Positions 18,501 through 25,000 of a DNA stretch of 25,000 nt are shown here, one piece after another. Within the stretch, counting starts at the first letter, position 1. The number at the start of each line of letters is the position of its first letter. The translations under genes and the position numbers were made by a program. The notes under the pieces are model-generated. The model was not told the DNA's origin, did no database searches, and was given only the letters and a program-made list of their open reading frames with translations. The stretch is taken from NCBI RefSeq assembly GCF_008831285.2, contig NW_022205224.1:1-25000 (forward strand), read 5' to 3'. This DNA comes from Nymphaea colorata (Eukaryota > Streptophyta > Magnoliopsida > Nymphaeales > Nymphaeaceae).

Positions 18501-20730
18501 CAAGAAAGGAGCCTTTCAGTGGTCGGATAAGGCTAGGGCAGCCTTTGAAAAGTTAAAGCTTGCCCTTATGTCTGCGCCCGTTCTTACACTCCCGGATTTC
18601 AACCAGCAGTTCACAATAGAGACAGACGCATGTGAGGTTGGAATTGGGGCCGTTCTCAGCCAAGGAGGCCACCCTATCGCTTATATGTCTAAGGCGCTCA
18701 CAAGTAGAGCGAAGCCTCTCTCTACTTATGAGAAAGAACTACTAGCGATAGTGTTGGCAGTGGAAAAGTGGCGACCCTACCTTATAGGGCGTAGATTCAC
18801 AGTTAAGACGGACCAAAATTCTCTAAAGTACATGTTAAAGCAGAGAGTATCCACGCCTACCCAACAACGTTGGTTAGCAAAGCTGCTGGGATACGATTTT
18901 GAAATAGAGTACAAAAAGGGTCCGGAAAATACAGCGGCCGATTCTCTCTCTCGATTGACTGAGCAGTTCATGACTCTTTCGGTAGTGGAAACTGATGTTT
19001 GGGATAGGTTAGCCCAGGAACAACAAGCAGATCAGTCCCTAAGGCTAGTCCGTGCATCAACAGAACAACATCCAGGATCCATTCCCTTCTATACAGTCAG
19101 AGGGAATCTATTATATAGAAAGAACCGAGCAGTGGTTCCTCCAGAGTCTGGGCTTAAGCAGGAACTCCTGCGTCATTTCCATGACACCCCTGCCGCGGGT
19201 CATGAGGGGGTTTCTAAAACCCTAAGCAGAATTAAAGCCCAATTTTGGTGGCGTGGCATGAAGGCAGAGGTACAAAGGTACATCCGGAGTTGCCTGGTAT
19301 GCCAGAGGGAAAAGTACGAGGCCATTAGACCTCCCGGACATTTAGTTCCCCTCCCCATACCAGCCAAACCATGGACCGATGTGACCATGGATTTTATTGA
19401 CGCCATGCCCCGCTCCGAAGGCAAGGAAGCTGTGCTAGTGGTAGTGGACCGTCTGACCAAGTACAGCCACTTCGCTCCCTTGCCTAGGTCGTATCAAGGG
19501 CCAATGGTGGCCAGCGTGTACCAGGAGTATGTTGGAAAGCTCCACGGAATGCCACAATCAGTCGTATGTGACAGAGATTCAATTTTCCTTAGCGCATTTT
19601 GGCAAGAGTACATGAAGCTTATGGGTACAACGCTCAAGTTTAGTACAGCCCATCACCCACAGACAGACGGGCAGAGCGAAATCGTAAATCGATCTCTTGA
19701 AACCTATTTGAGGTGTTTTGCAGGAGAAAGGCCACAGACTTGGGTAAAATTCTTACCTTGGGCAGAGTGGTCTTACAACACCAGTTTACATTCGTCAACA
19801 GGAATGACGCCTTTTGAAGGTGTATATGGGACCCCTCCTCCAAGTATCCCTAGATATGAAGGAGGTACAGCAGACGACGACAATGTAGACTGCGAGCTAC
19901 GCACCCGGGAAGAAGTCCTTGACTCCCTCAAGCAAAACATTGCCAAAGCCCAGAACAGGATGAGACAGGTCTACAACAAAGGGCGAAAAGATCGAGAATT
20001 CGAAGTGGGTGATTACGTGTGGTTGAAGAGGTTGCCCCTCAAACAACGATCGTTAATGGGCCAACCCTATTCTAAGCTACTACCAAGGTATTATGGACCG
20101 TTTCCGGTATTACAAAAAGTAGGAAAGGCAGCATATCGACTGGGACTTCCGCGGGAAGCAATGGTGCACCCAGTTTTCCATATCACCAGGCTCAAGCCTC
20201 ATCATGGTGATATTCCTACAATGATCGAGCAGATACCGGAACAGGACAACTTGCCCACTCCCTATCGTATACTCAAACATAGATATGTCCAAAGACAAGG
20301 GAGAACACGGCATGAGGTATTAGTGGAATGGGAGGGACCTGACAGAGGAACCTCTTGGGAAGAGTTTGGGTCAGTGGCTCATCGCTTTCCCTCCTCTAGC
20401 GCTCGAGGACAAGCGCATTCTAGGGAGGGGGAATCTGTTACGGACCAACTTGTAGGTCCAGACCCAACTCGGCGTGATCAGGCCGAAACCAGTCGGTCAA
20501 GACGAAAGGCCTCGGATTTGTGGACACAGGCGCTAAGGCAGCACGAAGAAAGTCCAAGCGAGGCTAAGTCAGCACTCGAGCCAGTTGCAGCGGGCGGCGT
20601 GGGAGGAGCAACTAGGTCCGAAAGAGTGCTCAAACCAGGTGGAACTCAAGACGTTCTAGAACCTATTGCGAGGCTCACCGAGCTTGATCAGGTTAATCCG
20701 AGCGTGAGTCCAAATTCCCCGAACGCTTGA
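15556..20730 (+). CDS. Gag-Pol polyprotein of Ty3/gypsy chromovirus, copy B
   Basis: 1724 codons encoding the same protein as copy A: Gag with CX2CX7HXC knuckle (430-443), protease DNGA (540-543), RT with FFDD (876-879), RNase H (D1024, E1061, D1086, D1129), integrase with HHCC finger and D1279/D1339/E1375, GPF module, chromodomain (about 1568-1613), and a 97-residue tail encoded by LTR4. Complete identity over 5.2 kb, while the flanking LTRs differ, points to very recent duplication, recombination or collapse of this segment. Nothing in the frame suggests decay. Confidence 0.97.
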   Translation: MGKSKKQFNPDEPVLEEPLNDQPEEAPSTQAGPVPNYAMGRILNIEKELLQMRNDMNKSDQVRKRELERQNRERQNEMDEIRGLLKQLATNQNPGGERTTQGPNKGKGVLGAPTYPTDTEIDPNNLSHIGTSTEGGRLLHMGPPQERQPIEPTSEYYRTPRVQRFASSRMNRTYYDSEVEQDESPLRPRRAQRQLQEERRTPTVRYEFPKFNGEHLREWLFMAERYFLCHRVPQDEWIEIATANMTGEATTHYLWFDHKTADPTWEKYKASLQLQFGDSTFIDYDEDLKNLVQSSTVAAYQRQFERLASMVQWPEKALIGAFKGGLKSEVKRELKIHRFNRLEECFAMARLYEEQIEEKRAEKKAHKMDKQRRRPSYSSGSRFRGKEPTPIRRGSDYRPPQGPNQGQGRKPPTRYLTPKQIEEFRRKGLCYRCEGKWDKNHQCPTYYRVQVVSEDESSSCSDSSTTPYETSSSSSDEEIVIKRRAKQAEKKKEVRIEETPAKEEKPTEAESLHSMQDPNKPNSFRVFGKINGHKVLILLDNGATKNFLTEEAARRCNVSLESSHPQTIIVGGGMRLKCHNEGKGIEVVIRRKPFKIDFLVIPLDGVDLILGMPWFFTLGIISWDVKNFSMTFTPDGDEEPMTLQGLTSTTRPKTALRAIEAEQPACWVMALATDVPEKEEQKEIVPERIQLVLNQYEDVFEEPKGLPPQRSYDHRIIMTHGAEPVNVRPYRYGYNQKAEIERLVKEMLESGIVQPSSSPFSSPVLLVKKKDNTWRFCVDYRALNEATVKDRHPIPVIDELLDELAGATIFSKIDLRAGYHQIRMYKDDVPKTAFRTHDGHYEFLVMPFGLTNAPATFQRCMNDVFRHYLRDFILVFFDDILIYSQSEESHQKHLAIALQVLRDNQLYAKMSKCSFGQPSIGYLGHIVCQQGVRADPEKLEAMQKWPLPKDLKGLRGFLGLTGYYRRFIQGYGLIAQPLTQMLKKGAFQWSDKARAAFEKLKLALMSAPVLTLPDFNQQFTIETDACEVGIGAVLSQGGHPIAYMSKALTSRAKPLSTYEKELLAIVLAVEKWRPYLIGRRFTVKTDQNSLKYMLKQRVSTPTQQRWLAKLLGYDFEIEYKKGPENTAADSLSRLTEQFMTLSVVETDVWDRLAQEQQADQSLRLVRASTEQHPGSIPFYTVRGNLLYRKNRAVVPPESGLKQELLRHFHDTPAAGHEGVSKTLSRIKAQFWWRGMKAEVQRYIRSCLVCQREKYEAIRPPGHLVPLPIPAKPWTDVTMDFIDAMPRSEGKEAVLVVVDRLTKYSHFAPLPRSYQGPMVASVYQEYVGKLHGMPQSVVCDRDSIFLSAFWQEYMKLMGTTLKFSTAHHPQTDGQSEIVNRSLETYLRCFAGERPQTWVKFLPWAEWSYNTSLHSSTGMTPFEGVYGTPPPSIPRYEGGTADDDNVDCELRTREEVLDSLKQNIAKAQNRMRQVYNKGRKDREFEVGDYVWLKRLPLKQRSLMGQPYSKLLPRYYGPFPVLQKVGKAAYRLGLPREAMVHPVFHITRLKPHHGDIPTMIEQIPEQDNLPTPYRILKHRYVQRQGRTRHEVLVEWEGPDRGTSWEEFGSVAHRFPSSSARGQAHSREGESVTDQLVGPDPTRRDQAETSRSRRKASDLWTQALRQHEESPSEAKSALEPVAAGGVGGATRSERVLKPGGTQDVLEPIARLTELDQVNPSVSPNSPNA
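20422..20433 (+). other. Polypurine tract, copy B
   Basis: AGGGAGGGGGAA two bases before LTR4, coding in the gag-pol frame as in copy A. Confidence 0.92.
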
Positions 20731-23700
20731 GCCTATCTAAAGCCGAGAGGCTTAGGTTCAGGTCCGAGCCAATCGGACTTGACCCGTGCTCGAATTTCCG
20801 AAGTGTGGGCGGTAACCCACACGAGGTCCCCGCCCTAAGTCCACAAGACTTAGGGACTTTAGCTTTCGATTTTTGAGTTGGGCGCTAGGCCCGGTTTAGG
20901 TTGCGTCATCTATTTCAGGTCGACGTCAAGTTTTGTAGTAGAGACCTAGCAAGGCGGGTTGTGCCTTGCGCATTTTTGACATTAGACTAAGTAGCGAGCT
21001 AGGTTAACATGTAATTAGGGCTCGCATTATGTTTAGTATATATTCTGTAAACTCAATGTAGAAAGGATCAAAAAATTAATCAAAGATTGGCATTTGGTGT
21101 GGCACTCTCTCTCTCCTCGCACGAGGCTTCTCCCCTCTCGTCTCCCACCTTGTTCAACCCGAGAACCAGGCGTCTTCTCCCCCCTCGCGTCCTCTACCTC
21201 CACGACGCTTCCGAATCCAGAAATTCCTTGAAGAGCCGCCGTCCGAGACATAGGCATAAGGAAGAAGGCATCGGCGGATCTCCACCACCGGCGGCGATCC
21301 CTCCCTTGTCACGTAAGTACCCCCTTTCGAGCTTTTTCAAAGTTCTGAAATCGGTGCCTTTGCCCTGATCACGAGGGTACTGTGAGGCCGATTCCAGCAT
21401 AGGGAAGATTGAATGCGACGTATCTACCGCCGGCTTCAATTCGACACCGAAGAGGAGACGAATTTCGATCTCTCTCTCGCTGCCCGATTGCTGCATTCTG
21501 CCTTAGAACACAGGGCGTCTTCTCTCGGTTCCTCCCTCGGCATACCCGAAGAGGGGAATCAGAATTTGGGCGTTTTCTGTTTTAATCAGAAATTGCAGAT
21601 CGCGTCGCGGGATTGAAATCAGACGTTTGATCCCTAGTAGGCAGTTGGCCGGATTAGAAAGACAAATCGATAAGAAAATTACAATTTCTAGCGGCCTGTT
21701 CTCCCTTTTGATCTGTCGGACCAGAGGCTCAAAAGTTAAGAAATCTCGCTCTCTGGTCGAGATCTGAAGAAGAGGAGTGATCCCCGTGAATCGCCCAGAA
21801 AAGAGCTTTCTAAATATCAAAAAGGGGCGAGTTCCGTCGGCTGGATCTCGAGATAGAATCTCGCCGGAAAATTGCTTGAATCCGGCCATCGCTGCTAATT
21901 CCGGTGGTCGCCATTGATTCCGGCGTAAGGGACCGAATTGCCCTTCTTCCCTAGTGTTTTAACTAAAATTTTGAAAGGGGTATTACGGTCAATTAAGTTC
22001 CGAGCGTTAGCTCAGGCCGCCGGTGCGAATTGGAGCTTCCTCCTCCGTCGCATCTGCCATTTCCGGCAAGTCCACCTCCGTTTCATCTCAGCCTTTAATT
22101 TCGACATCTGTCCATCATCCAGCCGCCCATCTGTGCTCTTGTCCCAGCTGCTGCCATCTGTCCCGATTCAGGATCAGCTCGCAATCAGCTGCTCCACCGA
22201 ATTAGGAAGCAATCTCGCAGCCGCCGCTCCCCTTCCAGCTCCTCGCCATCTCCACCGCGTCAACCCTAACTCGCAAGGATCCTCACACGTTCATCTTGAC
22301 ACGTGTCGCAATCCGAGCCAGCCCTCCGCCACCTCACTCGCCACCTCACCTGCCAGCTACCCACCTTGGTCCCGCATCTCGCCACTTGTCCCCCAGCCAG
22401 GCCCTGCGAGATCCCCTTTTCCTATTTCCTTGGATCTTTCCTCCTTAGTTTTAGGAAACTCCTCCACCTCGCGCCATCTTACCTATTCTTCCTCAGCCGT
22501 TTCCTCCTTTCCCTCTTGATCCGATCCGCAGTAATCCTCCACCGTAGATCTGGTCCACGTGTCCCCATCTCAGCCTTAGCCTCATCCGAGCTCACACGAG
22601 AGCGCCACCTGGCCCTTCGCCCCCAATCTCCTCTCCTTCCTTGTCGCATTTCTCCCTAACCCTTAGGCGAGAATTCGAGCTCCATTCCTAATAGCTAGCA
22701 TTCTTCTAGCTCTCTCTGTCGTGTCCGTCCGTCTTGCCACGTGGCAAGCATCGGTGCATTCCCTGGGTAAGACCAGCCCAGTCAACCGAACCCACTAGGC
22801 AACCTCCTGCACCGAACCCGCACCTAGGCTAAACCTCTACCGAGCCAACCTAGATCGGCATTGACCCTTAGCCTTAGTCAACTAGGTCAGCTAGTCCACC
22901 AAGCCCACTTCGTTGGTAGCCTCCCTTAGCGACTCGAGCCTACCTCGAGTGACCCTTGACCTACTTGACCCGGACCCATTGACTCGGTCCATTTAGTCAA
23001 CCACCTAGTTAGTTGAACCTTCCGCACTTGGTCAACTTTGACCAGCACCGTGAGCTTAGGCTCGACCTTAACCTCCCTTACTGAACCAACCTATTAGCTA
23101 GGTCAACCCGTGACTGAACCTAAACCCTGTTTGACTGAGCCTACCCTGACCCGAACCTGCTTGACTAGACCTACCACCTAGTAGAGCCCAACCGAACCAG
23201 CCAACCCAGCCTTAGCTAGGATTAGGTTCAGCCGGCTCGCCGGCCCTTACAACGGCCCCTGCCTCTTCGTCGGCATCCACCGGCGCCCGTGGCCGAGCCA
23301 CACTCCGGAGTTAGGCAGGCAGGCGCTGTCGCTGTGACAGCAGCCCCCCTCGGCAGTCCAGGCGGCCCTTCCGGCCCTGTTCCGTCTTCTTCAGTGCAGC
23401 AGCAGCACATCGGCAGCAGACGCCAGGCGACCTCGTCCTGATCGGCGACCCTCGATCAGACAGCAGACGATCGCTCCCGGCATCCTCGACGGCACGACCG
23501 TAGCAGTTCGAGACAGCGTCCTCGTTCCCGGCGCGCGTCTGCCTCTAGGCCCAGCGAGTGTCAGCAGCGGTCTTGGCTCGACGTTAGCGCTGCTACCGCA
23601 GAATTCATCGCGGCAACAGCGCAGCGGCCACCGTAAACGAGCAGCGACCAGACCTCGGCAGTCAACCCGTCCACCAGCGTGCGGCCTACCTTCAGCGTCT

Positions 23701-24351
23701 TCAGGCAGCGGTCAGCCCGAGCAGCAGGCTACGTGGAGGCACACCTCAGTCGGTCTTCCTGTTCTGTGAGCTGCAGTGCTCGGGGGCAGGTCATCACCCC
23801 GAGACCTATCCGGCTACGCCAAGGGCGATCCTTGGCCGGTATCGTCTCCTATCCCCCTTGTAGCTTCGGGCGGGATTTGCTTTCAGTCGTAGGTAGCATA
23901 TTAGTTTATTTCCAGCATTTCTGTTTTAGCCTTGGCTTCGGCCTAGCTCCCCCGTGAGGTACCTCGAGGGCACTGTGCCCGAGACACGACCACAAGGAGC
24001 CAGACCCCCTATTTACTTCTGTTGGGTGTGGTTTGTACGTTAGTGTGGTTTGCGTGGTTTGTGAGTGAGATTGAGTGTTCTCTTGTATCGCTCGCGAATT
24101 GTAAAGGCCTCACGACCCTGTTAGTGTTTTTGTAGTAGGCAGACTTAGTTAGGAATATTTGGGACTCGGGTAACCTACAAGTGTATCTCCCTACCTATTG
24201 GGTTTTGCGCCGGGGTCCTGTCCGGCCGGGGTAGATCATTGGTGTAATTACCTAGGTTTTTCGGTTTTTTAGAATAGGCCTCAAGAAGGTCCTGGGAAGT
24301 TTAGGATCGCATTGGTCGGATTTTCTTAGGCCAACCGGTGTGGTCCTAACA
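20436..24351 (+). repeat. LTR4, complete long terminal repeat bordering rDNA
   Basis: It starts TGTTACGG and ends CCTAACA; 3916 bp. It looks the same as LTR2 over its first 2.6 kb and then diverges. It has A at 23035, T at 23227, C at 23281 and G at 23365, and GAACCAG near 23200 as in LTR1. A group of five changes lies in its last 220 bp (24135, extra G near 24231 and 24241, extra T near 24270, T at 24341). It contains the same TATA, splice-donor and G-box copies as LTR2. No gene inside. Confidence 0.95.
22780..23166 (+). promoter_or_regulatory. W-box cluster in LTR4
   Basis: Same cluster as in LTR2, with one more core: A at 23035 turns GGTCAG into GGTCAA, making an inverted pair GGTCAAC/TTTGACC. 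Confidence 0.5.
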
Positions 24352-24898
24352 GGATCCTCGTTAAGGGGTTTAGATTGTACTCATTCCAATTACCAGACTC
24401 GAAGAGCCCGGTATTGTTATGTATTGTCACTACCTCCCCGTGTCAGGATTGGGTAATTTGCGCGCCTGCTGCCTTCCTTGGATGTGGTAGCCGTTTCTCA
24501 GGCTCCCTCTCCGGAATCGAACCCTAATTCTCCGTCACCCGTCACTACCATGGTAGGCCACTATCCTACCATCGAAAGTTGATAGGGCAGAAATTTGAAT
24601 GATGCGTCGCCGGCACGAAGGCCGTGCGATCCGTCGAGTTATCATGAATCACCAAAACATCGAGCAAAGCCCGCATTGGCCTTTTATCTAATAAATGCGA
24701 CCCTTCCAGAAGTCGGGGTGTGGTGCACGTATTAGCTCTAGCTTTACTACGGTTATCCGAGTAGCAAATACCATCAAACAAACTATAACTGATTTAATGA
24801 GCCATTCGCAGTTTCACAGTCTGAATTAGTTCATACTTACACATGCATGGCTTAATCTTTGAGACAAGCATATGACTACTGGCAGGATCAACCAGGTA
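24352..24898 (-). rRNA. 18S ribosomal RNA, 5' part only, interrupted by LTR4
   Basis: The reverse complement begins TACCTGGTTGATCCTGCCAG at 24898, the universal eukaryotic 18S 5' end, and continues collinearly through conserved plant 18S sequence for 547 bases to GAGGATCC at 24352, where LTR4 begins. The remaining 1.2-1.3 kb of the gene is not in the window. Several bases differ from the plant consensus as I recall it at normally invariant sites: 24368 (G for A), 24421 (G for T), 24546 (T for C) and 24742-24743 (CT for AA). The copy is therefore probably a non-functional rDNA unit, through the insertion and perhaps also through sequence decay. Confidence 0.95.
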
Positions 24899-25000
24899 GC
24901 AACACATCGACAACGTCAGAGGCCCCGGCCACAAAAGAACCGATAGCTACCGACGGTCAATCATCGTTTCGTTTTTGACATCACTGCGGACGACGTTTTA
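24899..25000 (-). other. 5' external transcribed spacer of rDNA (3' end)
   Basis: The 102 bp immediately upstream of the 18S 5' end on the minus strand must be the end of the 5' ETS in an intact 45S unit. I see no diagnostic motif in it; the call rests on position. Confidence 0.75.

Larger units (their letters stand above)
11024..24351 (+). mobile_element. Ty3/gypsy chromovirus LTR retrotransposon, copy B
   Basis: Second copy of the same element: LTR3, PBS, leader, gag-pol, polypurine tract, LTR4. Its internal region has the same length (5503 bp) and the same polyprotein as copy A, with no difference found by eye. The 5' LTR lacks its terminal TGTT and abuts a 46-bp filler. The 3' LTR ends in the expected CA and abuts 18S rDNA. 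The bases flanking this copy (ATGGC or GGCTG on the left, GGATC on the right) do not form a target-site duplication, so the visible ends were not created by one integration event. Confidence 0.93.

Noticed and set aside
1-24351. Two independent insertions side by side
   Set aside because: Does not explain the outer/inner LTR pairing, the identical internal regions, or the missing TGTT; kept only as a weaker alternative.
24566-24781. 71-codon minus-strand frame
   Set aside because: It lies wholly within the 18S rRNA gene.
1-25000. CRISPR arrays, tRNA genes, bacterial-type operons or defence systems
   Set aside because: No spaced short direct repeats or tRNA cloverleaf seen; all content is plant retroelement or rDNA.

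Overview
The window is plant nuclear DNA made almost entirely of one family of long-LTR Ty3/gypsy retrotransposon, ending in the start of a nuclear ribosomal RNA gene. A plant host is indicated by the primer binding site matching the 3' end of plant initiator tRNA-Met, by a chromovirus-type polyprotein (integrase followed by a chromodomain), and by a plant-like 18S rRNA 5' end on the minus strand. I cannot name the species. No host protein-coding gene is visible.

Layout: 1-1561 is the 3' part of a first LTR (LTR1). 1562-7064 is a complete internal region with one intact 1724-codon gag-pol frame. 7065-10977 is a full LTR (LTR2, 3913 bp). 10978-11023 is a 46-bp non-LTR junction. 11024-14932 is a third LTR (LTR3) lacking its first 4 bases. 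14933-20435 is a second internal region that I could not distinguish from the first (same length, same 1724-aa product). 20436-24351 is a fourth LTR (LTR4). 24352-24898 is the first 547 bp of an 18S rRNA gene on the minus strand, cut off by LTR4. 24899-25000 is its 5' external transcribed spacer.

The two internal regions carry a PBS, a structured leader, gag-pol (Gag, zinc knuckle, protease, RT, RNase H, integrase, chromodomain) and a polypurine tract. The reading frame runs through the polypurine tract and 97 codons into the 3' LTR. The LTRs are very long and contain a dense cluster of WRKY-type W-boxes, three CACGTG G-boxes, a TATA-like site and a group of perfect hairpins in U3.

The most interesting signal is the phasing of LTR variants. 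The outer pair (LTR1, LTR4) share bases that differ from the inner pair (LTR2, LTR3). The inner pair are joined by an imperfect LTR-LTR junction with 46 bp of filler and loss of a terminal TGTT. This is what homologous integration of a two-LTR extrachromosomal circle into a resident element would leave. The resident element itself appears to sit inside an 18S rRNA gene, in antisense orientation. An assembly artefact through the identical internal regions is the main alternative.
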